A stretch of 64,000 nt of DNA, from the NCBI GenBank assembly GCA_964016985.1, contig OZ024835.1:1433501-1497500 (forward strand), given 5' to 3'. Below are positions 42,726 to 53,553 of the stretch, one piece after another. A program made the position numbers and the translations under genes. Within the stretch, counting starts at the first letter, position 1. Every line of letters starts with the position of its first letter. The DNA comes from Anodontia alba (Eukaryota > Mollusca > Bivalvia > Lucinida > Lucinidae). The notes beneath the pieces are model-generated. The model worked only from the letters and a program-made list of their open reading frames with translations, was not told the DNA's origin and did not search any database.

Positions 42726-42902
42726 GTTTTCTGACGTTACGGCATTAATTTTTACGTTATAAAAGCATGTGAACAGTGTAGATCCTGTTCAGTCCCAAAC
42801 CGTAAGGTGATTAGATAATTGGTCAAGATTTCGCCACTATTTTGCTTAATGGATGCGGTTTTTGCAGATAAAAAAGTTAGCTTCCAAGGATCTAAACCCA
42901 TT

Positions 42903-43245
42903 GATTGATTAATTGATTGATTGATTGTGTTGGGGTTTAACGAGACGTCAACTCTTGTGGGTTATTTTGTGTCGTCTCCCAGAGAAAGGGAGAAGAGATA
43001 TAGAAGAGATAGTAGATGAGATAAAAGAGAGGGACAGGGAGAAAGAGGAAAATGAAAGAAAGTGAAGAAACAGAAGAAATAAAAAATCCCCCCCTCTACC
43101 CTTACCTGCTGCAAGAACAGCTGGCCTTGCCTAACCGTAAGCCAATATCAGTTGGACGCCCCGGTGACGCAAGATACACGACAGGATACACGACACCTTT
43201 GCCTCACCCAACAACCCCATCTAAATCCTTTGAAAAATGAGGGAT
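42903..43245 (-). mobile_element. SINE-like retroelement, tail at left
   Basis: On the complement, the 3' end is CTCGTTAAACCCCAACACAA followed by (TCAA)n. This parallels the CGTAAAACCTCAACACAAAC tail of the SINE at 15283. The head with polymerase III boxes was not found, so the element is probably 5'-truncated or diverged. Confidence 0.45.
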
Positions 43246-44093
43246 ATTCTTAAAAAAATAATTTAGTCCCAAAGGGAGCAAATTATTTCCTCTAAGAGTA
43301 ATCCAAACGAGAAGGAAAGTACACAATTCATATCAGAGTTATACCCGTTGAAACTTAAATTTTGAAGCTGATCTGAATTAAGTGAATGGTTCCAACTTAC
43401 AACATTTCAGGCAGTTTGTTTGGCTGAAGGAAAAACAATACAATTCAGTTAAGTCCAGAGCATGAATACATTCGATCTTTTTTCCTTCCGCCGTCTAAAA
43501 AGATAGACATTTTGGCAACATTTGTAACGTTCATGTCAAAGTTGGAATTATAAAGAAATAAATTATTTTTTCTGTGGATTTATCGACGTCTAAACTATGG
43601 CGATCCACGCACGAATTTATCAGAAAACTCTTCGGACTTTATTCAGGTTGTAAGTGATTCGTCGGAGTTTACACATTGATAAAATCCATAAAAATATAAC
43701 AAATTCTTTAATTGTTCGATTTCCAAAGCGCACTCTTGCCAATCCGCGAGTCACCCATGTAAAACCACATAAATGACCATTCTCTTATGCTTTAAATTTA
43801 CTAATACATTCTGTGCGTTTCATTTCTCGATGCAAATCAATGTCAAACTTATTTGTCAAGGCGAGCATAAGGCGGAGACAAAGATTATTGCTTGCGAACG
43901 TCAGCCAATAATGTTGTTTGTTATTTCTGACGTTATAATGATGTCATATTGCCTTGGCGTAACGTGCAAGTTTCGCCTATCTGATTTTAAGCAAATTTTA
44001 ACTCCGGTCATTAGGAAAAATAATTTTGTCAGGTTGAATACTACCGAAACTTCGAGGAATAAAATAAAATGTAAATTCTAAGGATTGAAATTC
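43246..44093. other. intron, one KGA hairpin
   Basis: A KGA-type hairpin lies at about 43250-43310. The 102-codon open frame at 43773-44081 has no recognisable domain. Confidence 0.4.
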
Positions 44094-44336
44094 AGGGCCC
44101 AGTTGTTCAAAGCTAACGACATCGTTAGTTAACGTTTCGTTAAAATTTTCATCGAGTGATACACAAATATGCTGAAATTTTTTGCTGAAAAAAAATGTGA
44201 GTAGCTTTTAGTGCAAAAGCTACTCAATTTTTTTTCAGCAAAAAATAGAATATTATATATTGAATCCGCTAAAACAGTTAGAAATGACCCTTAACGAGCT
44301 CGTTAAGCTAACGACGCTTTGAACAGCTGGGCCCAG
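44094..44336. mobile_element. TIR MITE, family CSR, intact copy
   Basis: Outer ends AGGGCCCAGTTGTTCAAAGC and GCTTTGAACAGCTGGGCCCA. Next inside, AACGA repeats (TAACGACATCGTTAGTTAAC), then a core hairpin GAGTAGCTTTTAGTGCAAAA. About 243 bp. Confidence 0.82.
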
Positions 44337-44639
44337 ATTGTTAGCTGGAACTGGATAAAGAAAACCATTATGCTATTTTTAAAGTTCCCTTTAAAGATAT
44401 TCAAACAACCTAATGATTTTCATCATCCAAAAATGCGAGCTAAAACTCTAAATTTCAATTCTTAAATGTTACAGATCACTTATGTAAATGCATGTGATTT
44501 TTACATATACATGATTAAAAGCAAAGTTCAACGATTATGTGACATTATGCAGTAGAACTTATCTGATGTGCACAAAATTAAAATTTCCGAAAGATAAAGT
44601 TTCTGAAGTGCAATCACTCATTTAGACTTTCTCAATCTC

Positions 44640-44835
44640 TAGGCAAATGCAACAGATAGCAAATTGGCGATTTTTTTCTTACTTTTTTTTTTCAACAAAA
44701 TAGGATTTGATATTCCATGCAAATTGTCTCCTAAGGAGACAATTTGCATGAAATGTCAATTCCAATTTTCTGTGAAAAATACGAAAACATTTCAGAATAT
44801 CGTCTGGTGATTTTTTTCACACCGTAAGCGTTAAG
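44640..44835. mobile_element. GTC hairpin element
   Basis: Core GGATTTGATATTCCATGCAA, TTGTCTCCTAAGGAGACAA and its inverse; edges GCAACAGATAGCAAATTGG and ATATCGTCTGGTG. Confidence 0.65.
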
Positions 44836-45116
44836 TTCGTGTTGTGCTTTTCCTGATCATGGTTGATTAACTTCCGCTCTTAGTTTTAATCGAACATGAC
44901 TTAGAAAGACAGAAAGTGTTTAAAGATGGATTTATTTAATTTTGATATTTTCATTATCCACTTAACCGCACTGCAAACTACTTAAAGTTATAAATGCTTT
45001 TTTTTTTTCATCTGCACAAGATTCATGCAATATGCATTTTGTTTCTCATTAAGCTAACGCATTTATTGAAATACTGTGACGTACTGCATCGGAGCCTGAT
45101 AAAATAGCTAGAAGTT

Positions 45117-46050
45117 TTTATACCCCGCCACACAATAGTGGCGGTGTATTTTGGTTTCACGTTGGACGTCCGTGTGTCTGTCCGTCCGTCCGTCCGTCCG
45201 TCTTGCGTCCGTCCGTCCGTTTTTCGTTTCCGGATGATAACTTGAGTAAACATCAATGGATTTTCACCAAACTTGGTATGTGCATTGATATTGTGGATAT
45301 CTGGTTTAGGATTGCTAATGGGCAAATTTCGTCAAATTTTTACGGAGTTACCTGCCCGAGACACGCCCATATTTTCGTTTCCGGACGATAACTGGAGTAA
45401 ATAACAAGGAATTTTTACCAAACTTGCTATATTCATTGACATTGAGGAGATCAGGTTTGCGATTGCTAATGGGCAAATTTCGTCAAATTTTTACGGAGTT
45501 ATCTGCCCGAGACACGCCCATATTTTCATTTCCGGACGATAACTTGAGTAGATAACAAGGGATTTTAACCAGCATTAAGGAGATCTGGTTTTTAATTGCT
45601 AATGGGCAAATTTCATCAAATTTTTACGGAGTTATCTGTCCGAGACACGCCCATATTGTCGTTTCCGGATGATAACTTGAGTAAATAACAAGGGATTTTA
45701 ACCAAACTTGCTATATGCATTGATATTAAGGAGGTCTGGTCTGGGATTGCTAATGGGCAAATATTGTCAAATGTTTACGGAGTTATCTGCCGGAGACACG
45801 CCCATATTTTCGTTTCCGGACGATAATTCGAGTAAATGACAAGGCCTTTTAACCAAACTTGCTATATGCATTGATATTATCAAGATCTGGTTTAGGATTG
45901 TTATCTGTCCATTGATGTTATCAAGATCTGGTTTAGGATTTTGTTATCTGTCCCTCCGTCATTTTCTTTCCAGACATTTTCGCAACGATAACTTTAATAC
46001 ATAAACAAATAATTGCTGTGGCGGGGTATTATGCTTGCGGTGCTTTTATT
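45117..46050 (+). mobile_element. pearl-like tandem-repeat element E
   Basis: Head TATACCCCGCCACACAATAG and TGGCGGTGTATTTTGG pair as a hairpin; a CCGT microsatellite follows (45180-45220); the core has about five units of roughly 150 bp marked by TTTCCGGACGATAACTTGAG. Right end: GGCGGGGTATTATGC then TTGCGGTGCTTTTATTT. Confidence 0.75.
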
Positions 46051-46694
46051 TTTATTTATCTATTTATTTATTTATTTATTTTTGTTTCTTTTTTTATTGT
46101 TCTTGATGGTGGTAGTGGTGGTTGTGTTGCTACATGTATATGATATATTATGTTCAAAACAGTAGCCTAGTACAAAATATATTTATGAGAAGGAAAGCAG
46201 TTTCTTCTTCTTTTGTATACCCAAATGTTCTGTTCCTTGCTTTGCGATCGCGCAATACTACTTTAACAAACACTGCCCCCCTACGCCCCCTTTCCCTCCC
46301 CCCTCCCCCCCCCCCCCCCCCCCACACACACACACAGAGTATTGTTTCTCCTTATCGTGTTTGATATCTTCACGTTTCACGTTCGTGACATTTCCTGGGT
46401 ATCCTGAGTTATCATATTTATAAGTGCCCCTTCTTCAAGAATACATGTGTGATAACAATTAAAATAGCTTTTTAACCTTTCTTTTTTTGGGGCTAATGAC
46501 AGTTGATTATAAATGGCCATTTTCACGTTTTTAGCTAATGACAGTTGACTATAAAAAGCCAATTTAACATTTCTTGGTTCTTTACAGTTGCATTTACAGT
46601 TGACGGCAAATAGCCGCTTCCTTATTTCATTCCATTCTTATTTTTGTTGCTTTCGTTATTATAATTATTATTATTATTGTTATTATTATTATGA

Positions 46695-46745
<51 letters not shown>

Positions 46746-47040
46746 CTGCTTCTCATCCAAGAATTTGGGCATATATTCTAAATTGTCTTGGTAACCTCAT
46801 TTACATTTTTGATGATGAACAAAATGAAATAGAAATTGATTTTTTTTTTTTTCGAAATGATTACGATTTCACGTTTAATTTTTAAATATTCTTTTTTGAT
46901 TTATTCCAACTGAACATTTGTCAGCCTTTCATTCTGTCAAGAGCAGTTCAGTTTTGGGTTTTTACCAAAGATTTTACCAACGACTATGAAAGAAGAGGAG
47001 AGACAAATATTAGATTTTTAATACTTACCCTGGCAGAAAA
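46051..47040. other. intron with simple repeats
   Basis: A C run followed by CA repeats at 46276-46336 and an (ATT)n tract at about 46656-46742. Two GACAGTTGA-type short repeats (about 46495-46620). Open frames here are low-complexity. Confidence 0.5.
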
Positions 47041-47051
47041 TCTATAACTAA

Positions 47052-47350
47052 TATATTGGCCGCGCCATGCGAACAAGTGGCTTCGGGTACACACAAACCA
47101 TGTCTCCGGGTATATGCGAACACGTATCTTCGGGTATATGCGAACACGTGTCTTCGGGTACATGCGAACACATGTCTTCGGGTGCACACAAACCATGTCT
47201 CCGGGTACATGCGAACACGTATCTTCGGGTACATGCGAACACGTGTCTTCGGGTACATGCGAACAAGTGTCTTCGGGTACACACAAACCATGTCTCCGGG
47301 TACATGCGAACACGTATCTTCGGGTACATGCGAACACGTGTCTTCGGGAA
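47052..47350. repeat. 24-bp satellite with 96-bp higher-order period
   Basis: About twelve monomers of the type CTTCGGGTACATGCGAACAC then GTGT. Every fourth monomer has the variant ACACACAAACCATGTCTCCG (near 47089, 47185, 47281), so the array is about three copies of a four-monomer block. Since 24 is a multiple of 3, all phases stay open; the overlapping long frames on both strands are artefacts. The array interrupts a dispersed element whose array-free copy is at 49690. Confidence 0.93.
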
Positions 47351-47565
47351 TATTCGAACAGCGAAGGCCTAGATCAGACTGCGCATCTGCGCAGTCTGAT
47401 CTCGGCCTTCTCTGTCCCCTAACTGAATTATTGCCAACTTCAAAATGTATGAAAAGAGAGCAAACGCCCAGCTGTTATTTTACGCATGCGCAAGATAATC
47501 TGAATCTGCGCATTTTGCGCGTGATCGAAGGCACGTTTAGCCTCGACGCGACCTATATTAAATGT
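47351..47565. repeat. element Q, copy 1 (right part)
   Basis: Hairpin around CTAGATCAGACTGCGCATCT and its inverse (47370-47410), then AGAGAGCAAACGCCCAGCTG, ACGCATGCGCAAGATAATCT and GGCACGTTTAGCCTCGACGC. The last part is inverted-repeated at 47702-47838. Confidence 0.65.
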
Positions 47566-47701
47566 TAAAATGTTAAGGCAAAAACTAAAACGTTTCGGTC
47601 CAGCCTTATTTACTACAATCTTCCTGGAAATTACTCACCATCTGAAATGTCAATTGTGATTGATTATGCAGGCGTATGTGAACCACAATTGTATAATCTA
47701 G

Positions 47702-47838
47702 GCCACATCGAGGGAAAAAGTGCCGTCGAACATGGGCAAAATGCACAGATTCAGATTATCCTGCGCATGCGTAAAGTAGCATCTGGGCGTTTGCTCTCTA
47801 TTCATACATTTTGTAGTAGGCAATGATTCTGTTAGCGG
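47702..47838. repeat. element Q, inverted partial copy
   Basis: GCACAGATTCAGATTATCCT, GCGCATGCGTAAAGTAGC and GGGCGTTTGCTCTCTATTCA are the inverse of 47418-47553, with a spacer of about 150 bp between the arms. Confidence 0.7.
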
Positions 47839-48348
47839 ACAATTGTAAAATATCTTACTTAACTTAAATATTTGGACGAATATGTTTAACAAACCATACA
47901 ATATGAACAAATTAAAATAACTGGCGTAAATACGGAAAACAATAAATGAAAATATACAGGAAATGGCACACTCATGAAGCACACTCCTCTCGAGGCACCA
48001 AAGAAGGAGAGATGAACAAATACGGATAAAACAAACGCCTCATATGAAGCCATAGACGAGCCCAAGTCCCCACATTTGTAGTTGCCCTCCTTGTTATTGG
48101 AAATGTCTCTTTAAGCAAAATATTGTAACAGCCCCTTTAGTATTTGTCTCTGACTGTTCATTTCAGTAACGTTACATAAAAGATATAGAACTTGATTTTT
48201 TTTAGTATTATTTTCAATAATTATAAAAAAAAGTTCAATTAACAGATTTAGGCAAGTCCTATGAAACCACAGACGCACAGACAAAGAAGAACTGCAACAG
48301 AGGAACCAAAAGTAACTAGTCATAGGTAGACCCAGAAAATATCACCAG
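47839..48348. other. intron, nothing clear
   Basis: A dispersed-repeat segment (ATGGCACACTCATGAAGCAC, near 47962) of the family also seen near 2180. No gene. Confidence 0.4.
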
Positions 48349-48586
48349 CAGGACCCATTTGTTCAAAGCATCATTTAACGTCTTCGTTAATGACACACTC
48401 TTTAATTGTTGTAGTTAAGGTCTTTTCACAAACATTGATAATTTTGCTGCAAAAATGTGAGTAGCTTTTGCAATGCAATAGCTACTCACATTTTTTCAGC
48501 AAAAAATATCAGTGCGTTTGCCAAATTTCAAGATAGAAATTTTAACGTCACGTTAGCTAACAACTTCTTTGAACAACTGGGCCCAG
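48349..48586. mobile_element. TIR MITE, family CSR
   Basis: CAGGACCCATTTGTTCAAAG to CTTTGAACAACTGGGCCCAG; core hairpin GTGAGTAGCTTTTGCAATGC and inverse. Confidence 0.78.
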
Positions 48587-48729
48587 ATGTTTTCATTTTT
48601 GTAGGGTGGAAGAGGGGCGGGGCTTCTTATTTCACCTATTCCAATTTCGCCTACAAAACCAAGAGGAGTTGTCCTAAACTATGAACATGTTGACTTTACT
48701 TCCCATTAATATGTATGCTACTGCTCGAT

Positions 48730-48815
48730 GAGTGGCAACTAGTGTAGACCACAGTCAGTCGCCGCGTTCCCCTGATCGGGGTCTACACTGTTCGTTAGGT
48801 CTATCTGGTCGAAAA
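48730..48815. repeat. GTGTAGACC hairpin
   Basis: AACTAGTGTAGACCACAGTC facing GATCGGGGTCTACACTGTTC, the hairpin also present near 4500 and 4850. Confidence 0.5.
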
Positions 48816-49161
48816 CTTAGAGTAAACATAATGCTTTCACAACAAAATTTGCTGCTGGCGTTGACGGATCAAAGCAACACAAGATTAAATCAATTGTCAA
48901 AAACAGTTGGAGACAATTATCTCGCATTAGTGCATTTGCAATACAAACAATCTCATTCAAGCGATCTGTTTTCAAACTAATTGGACAATTAACTTGCTAA
49001 AATCCCCTCTGCAACCCATCCGCACCTTATACTGTCGGCGTAATTACTCTCAGAATTTTCGATTTTGCATCTTAGGATTTCTGACAGCGCATAGTAGAAG
49101 AGAATTATTTTATGATTACAAACCGGTGGTGATATATTTTAATTGATAACTTGGCTGCGAC

Positions 49162-49380
49162 ATTTTTTCGTGAAGGTATTATATTTTCTATGGTCATTCT
49201 CTGCCTTCCGCCGATTCAAGAAGAGAAGTTGTCATTCTGGCGAAAGAATGTGCACAAGTACTGATTAACCGCTTAGACGACTAAGCCTGCTCAGAGAAAT
49301 GTGTGGTAAGGTAAACTAACCGGCTCGGCATAATCCTCATAGGTTGACTAGGCCGTAAAACCGCAACCCCAACAATCAAC
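49162..49380 (+). mobile_element. SINE, 5'-truncated relative of the 15283 SINE
   Basis: Shares GGTCATTCTC, CTTCCGCCGATTCAAGAAG, GCGAAAGAATGTGCACAA, GGTTGACTAGGCCGTAAAAC and a CAACCCCAACAATCAAC tail with 15370-15590. The tRNA-derived head is absent. Confidence 0.8.
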
Positions 49381-49439
49381 ATCTCTTCTTTCGGTGCCTG
49401 GGCTTTGAGATTGTGGCCTTTCCTAGGTTATGGCCGCAA

Positions 49440-49660
49440 CTTGAGAAAGCATACCTTCTGACATGTGCAGCCAGTGATAATCAGATCAGCCTGCGCATCT
49501 ACGCAGTCTGACCGGAGTCTTGTCTGCTTAAAGAAACATTGTATCATTGGCTATTCCAAATGCGCCAAATGAAGATTCTGACGGCGCAAATGCACATGCT
49601 GGTCTGACCCTTTGCTGGGCGCACGTGTCCAAAGGTACGTTTTCTCACATTGCGGCTGAC
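49440..49660. repeat. GCGCAG hairpin cluster
   Basis: AGATCAGCCTGCGCATCTAC, GCAGTCTGACCGGAGTCTTG, then CGCAAATGCACATGCTGGTC and GCTGGGCGCACGTGT. Decayed relative of 30240-30445. Confidence 0.5.
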
Positions 49661-49689
49661 ATTCTCTAATGACGCGATTCCATCACTTG

Positions 49690-50190
49690 TGCCGCGCCAT
49701 GCGTAAACGTGTCTTCGGGTATATGCGGACAGCGCATTACGAAAACACGCCTATTCAAATATATTGAAAATTTCACCACCGAAAACTGAAAGTTTTCAGA
49801 TTAAAAAATGATATTTTTCATATTTCTGCTTTAAACATAGATTGAGGGTACTCTTTAGAACCGCCTCGCCGATGGGGTTCTAACAAGCACCCACAATCTA
49901 TGTTTTAAGCAGAAATAAGAAAACTAATGTTTACCCTGTAAACCCCAGTTTTATTGTATAAAAGTGGGGTTTAAGGGGGTGGGGGCAATATCATACAGGC
50001 ATGTTTTCGTGATGGAAGGCATCCGCGCAGTCTGATGAGGGTCTTCGCTGTCCGTTAACTCAATCATTGCATACTATAGAATGTGTTAATGGAGAACAAA
50101 TGCCCGGATGTGACTTTGCGCATGCACAGGATGATCTGATTCTGCGCATTTTGCGGCGCATGTTTATAGGTATGTTTTCTCTTGACTCTT
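49690..50190. repeat. element Q, copy 2, array-free and split by HM1
   Basis: TGCCGCGCCATGCG and CTTCGGGTATATGCGGACAG (49690-49734) match the left flank and one monomer of the 24-bp satellite. After HM1 copy 19 the element resumes at 50015 (CATCCGCGCAGTCTGATGAG, CTCAATCATTGCATAC, GAACAAATGCCCGG, GCGCATGCACAGGATGATCT), parallel to 47357-47500. Confidence 0.7.
49735..50014 (+). mobile_element. HM1 hairpin MITE, copy 19
   Basis: Complete copy inserted in element Q. The hairpin has a few changes (CTCTTTAGAACCGCC; CGATGGGGTTC). Confidence 0.9.
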
Positions 50191-50640
50191 TGCTGGGCGA
50201 AGGTACGTTTTCTGACGTTGCAGCTCTTCTTTTCTGGTACCGCCAATCAGTTACTTGTCAGGGAGAAGACCAGAATCCCAGTGGCATATCAGTTTTCTCC
50301 AATTTTATTTCTGTATGTTATAACCATTAGTTTTTACAATTTACCTTTAAGCAACGTTAATTGATGACATGAAATAGATTACCTCCCTCAACGTGTACAG
50401 TTACAGCACTCAGACAGTTTGAAAATGATCTCTTTTATGAGCTATGCAGGTTTTAGTAATACTTTTATTATCATTATTTTGTTTTAAATTTTAGCTGTAA
50501 GGTAAAGGCACCCAAAGTAACTGATATAAATTGCTTATAAATGTGTAATTCTTTAAATAGATTCTAAAAATTAATGATCTTGGGGGCAATGAATACTTCC
50601 ACAAAACTGACAACAGCTCACGTATGAAATTCCCATTGTT
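50191..50640. other. intron, nothing recognised
   Basis: No repeat or gene identified. Confidence 0.4.
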
Positions 50641-50662
50641 CTACATTTATAAAAATAAGACT

Positions 50663-50734
50663 ATATGAGGATCATTTTGGGTTTAAAAAAACGCCTTATA
50701 AGGCGTTTTTTTAAACCCAAAATGATCCTCATAT
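50663..50734. repeat. perfect spacerless palindrome, 72 bp
   Basis: Arms 50663-50698 and 50699-50734 are exact inverse complements with no spacer, centred on TTATAA. Each arm runs through GAGGATCATTTTGGG and AAAAAAACGCC. It sits 30-40 bp upstream of an H4 hairpin. Confidence 0.93.
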
Positions 50735-50850
50735 GGACTTATTTCTTCACGAGAATCTATGTTGTGGTTACGAATTAGAAGCGCCTTGCCAAGGCGTTTC
50801 TAATGAGTAACCACAGCTTATATTTCATAAAGAAGTAAGAAAATACTTAT
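50735..50850. mobile_element. hairpin element H4, copy 4
   Basis: CTATGTTGTGGTTACGAATT then AGAAGCGCCTTGCCAAGGCG and inverse (50757-50820), between TTATTTCTTCACGAGAA and TTCATAAAGAAGTAAGAAAA. The best-preserved H4 hairpin. Confidence 0.65.
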
Positions 50851-51236
50851 CTGAATATCTTTTGTCTAGAGCAATACGTTCCTTAATCAAAGAGTTCTAA
50901 TTATTCACAATTGCGATATGTTTGTAATTTGGAGATTCATCCCTGTTCAGGTCGGGTTTTTTGGCGAGTAAAACTGGTTTAAGCCCCCAACCCACTTGTT
51001 TTGTTTTGTTTTGTTTTCTATTGATCGTTTCAAGATGGTTCCTCAGTTACAATTCTTTCTATGTGCGTCAGTGTTTTCATATCTGGCATTTATTTTGTCA
51101 TTATTCCTTGTATCTTTTTCTTTTTGGCGCCTCAGGAAATGCTTCGTGATTGTGGCATTTTCTGTGTCTAACAACACACAAATGCGGAGCCAAGTAAAAA
51201 TGATTGCAAAAATTTTACCAGTAACCTATTAGATTA
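50851..51236. other. intron, nothing clear
   Basis: A GCCTCAGGAAATGCTTCGTG segment near 51130 is the inverse of the dispersed repeat near 11000. No gene. Confidence 0.4.
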
Positions 51237-51476
51237 CTGGCCCAGTTGTTCAAAGCTAACGACGTCGTTAGTTAACGATTCGTTAAAATTTAGATCGAGT
51301 GATACGCAAATTTTTTAAGCTGAAAACAAATATGAGTAGCTTTTGCAGTGCAAAAGCTACTCACATTTTTTCAGCAAAAAATATCAGAATTTTGTATATT
51401 GAATCCGTTAAAACAGTTAACGAAATGACCCTTAACGAGCTCGTTAAGCTAACGATGCTTTGAATAACTGGGCCCA
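51237..51476. mobile_element. TIR MITE, family CSR
   Basis: CTGGCCCAGTTGTTCAAAGC to GCTTTGAATAACTGGGCCCA, with hairpin GAGTAGCTTTTGCAGTGCAA and inverse. The copy most like that at 44094. Confidence 0.82.
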
Positions 51477-51719
51477 GGTGTTTGTATATATATATAATCG
51501 CTGTAGCATGTACAGTTCTTGTTGCACCAAAATCACTTAATCGATAGTTTATTTTAATTATTAGGATACTATCTTTGACTATACATATTAGATTATTAAG
51601 ATGACGCGTAAATATAAGAACTGACTTCACTGTTCAGAACGTTTAAGGATCTATGAAAAAAATGCTGGTTTAGTGTCTCCTGGAGTAGGGATTCATGAAA
51701 TCAGCTAGTGGTTTTCACT

Positions 51720-51900
51720 ATCCATGAAAGCTCAAATTCAGCATACGACAGATTGATGATATTACTCTTATTTTCCCAGGATATGACATTTCATACAAAT
51801 TGTTTGCATGAAATATCAAATCCTGTTTTCTAGGAAAAAGTATGAAAAAATATTTAAATATGGCGTCTTCTGAATATTTTATCTAGATTGCTAAGCGTTA
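51720..51900. mobile_element. GTC hairpin element, partial
   Basis: ATATGACATTTCATACAAAT and TTGCATGAAATATCAAATCC form the arms; edges CAGCATACGACAG and ATGGCGTCTTCTGAAT. It ends about 35 bp before the helix A exon. Confidence 0.6.
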
Positions 51901-51936
51901 ATTAAGCGTTAATTAATGCAAACTTTGTTTGCACAG

Positions 51937-52121
51937 GGCATCCTGGGTTCCGGCTTCGCCTTGATGGTCCAGCAACAACAGCGTCAGAAACATTTGATAA
52001 GACGTCGGGTACCAGCAGCCACCCTGATACAGAGCCTATGGCGTTGCTATGCAGCTGATGAAAACTCAATGTCCGTAGCAACATGGAAGCCACACATGGT
52101 TCCCTGCCCTAGCCCAGTGCT
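51937..52121 (+). CDS. KCNQ1: KCNQ channel exon: end of S6, helix A with IQ motif
   Basis: 185-nt exon (acceptor TTTGCACAG, donor GTAAGT) starting in phase 0 and ending in phase 2. It reads [19 protein letters not shown] (S6 end and proximal C-terminus), [20 protein letters not shown] (helix A, with the calmodulin-binding IQ-type motif) and [17 protein letters not shown]. Human KCNQ1 has the same order (GFALKVQQKQRQKH, then LIQTAWRCYAA). Vertebrate genes place a splice site after LIQ, 96 nt into the exon; here that intron is absent. Two basic residues present in human KCNQ1 are Met and Gln here. Confidence 0.97.
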
Positions 52122-52718
52122 GTAAGTATACCTGGACGGATTACCTTCCAGTAAGAGTACAAGCGGCCAGAAATCTGGCGGCGTTCAATAAAGCAAAACA
52201 CTCACAAATTTTTTTTTCCAAACTATTATTCATCTTTTAAACGGTTATTAGAGAGTAGCCGTTGTTCTCGTTGACGAGATTGATATTAGTTCGAATAAAT
52301 TATATCAATTATTATTGATTTTATAAGGGATCGACAGCATAATATCAACCAAGTAAACATTTCCATATTTTTGTTACGAACAATCATACAAAAATGTTTT
52401 CGCATAGACCACCGTTTTGGTTGGGCCAGAAGACAGGTTGAGAATAGATCGCGGGTATTCGTTACCGTCCACCAATAGTCACAAGAGAACGGACAGTTTG
52501 CAATAACTTCCGAGTAACCGCGAACGCTTCGGTCATTGAACGCAACCTTGATTAGGCTGTGCATCTGATATTCGCCTACGTAAATTTTACGTATAGTTTA
52601 CTTTAAGGGGAAATGATGCTATTTCAGAGGAAACAACTCTAGAAATATTGTTTTGCCTCCCTTCGAAAAGGGACCAAACTCTTGTCTTTTTGTATACATG
52701 TTAAAGACATAAAGATCA
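52122..52718. other. intron, nothing recognised
   Basis: No element identified. Confidence 0.4.
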
Positions 52719-53038
52719 CATCACGAAAACACACCTTTATAATTATGACCCCCTTAAACCCCACTTAACATATAGTAAAACTGGGGTTTAGAGGGGTATA
52801 CATTATTTTTCTTATTTCTGCTCAAAAACAAAGATTGTGGGTACTCGTTAGAACCGCCTTGCCGAGGCGGTTCTAACGAGTGCCACAATCTATGTTTTGA
52901 GCCGAGGCGTTTCCAACGAGTACCCACAATCTATGTCTTTGAGCAGAAATATGAAACTATCACAATTTTTTATCGGAAAACTTCCATTTTTTGGTGGTCA
53001 GATTTTCAGTATATTTGAATAGGCGTGTTTTCGTAATG
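52719..53038 (-). mobile_element. HM1 hairpin MITE, copy 20, with a duplicated arm
   Basis: Complete termini. After the normal hairpin, ending TCTATGTTTTGAG, the right arm is repeated (CCGAGGCGTTTCCAACGAGT to CTTTGAGCAG), making the copy about 42 bp longer than usual. Confidence 0.92.
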
Positions 53039-53154
53039 GGTGTGTTTCGGTCATTATTCTTCCCTCTGATGCTGATAAGAGACTGGGCGCAATAAAACCT
53101 AGTATACTGTCAATAAACTATAGTCAGGAAGAGGTCCAGTAGGGGAATTTAGTA

Positions 53155-53553
53155 CAGTGAACCCTCGTTACAACGACAGTATTTGTTCACAAAGACGTTG
53201 CCATTAAAATGAATTTGCTGTTGTAAAGAATCCTTAATGAGCAGATTGATATGTAAGAAAGATCTTGTTTTGTTCTTGTGTCACATAAAACACATGTTTT
53301 GGATATTTGTTAGAATCGCCTCGCTGAGGCGATTCTAACAAATATCCAAAATATGTGTTTCTTCAAATTAAACACAATATGTTTTCATAACTTAGGACTA
53401 TTTTTACCTCTTAACAGAAGGTTTCATTACAAAATTGTCATTATAACGAGTTGTTTTGTTTTGTTCTTTTTTGTTTTTTTGTTTTTTGTTGTTGTTTTTT
53501 TTTTTTTTTTTTTTTTTTGCTGTATCGAGTGTCGGTATAAAGGGGGCTGTCTG
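53155..53553 (+). mobile_element. pogo-like MITE PG1, copy 4
   Basis: CAGTGAACCCTCGTTACAAC at the left, GGCTGTCTG at the right, TA on both sides. Hairpin GTTAGAATCGCCTCGCTGAG and inverse (53309-53345). A T-rich expansion at 53456-53518 interrupts the right half. Confidence 0.78.

Noticed and set aside
43773..44081. 102-codon frame
   Set aside because: No domain, no splice context in KCNQ phase, A/T-rich intron.
46588..46885. Frames rich in Tyr or Ile
   Set aside because: Translation of an (ATT)n microsatellite.
46984..47568. Several long frames on both strands with cysteine-rich repeats
   Set aside because: Artefacts of the 24-bp satellite, whose period is a multiple of three.
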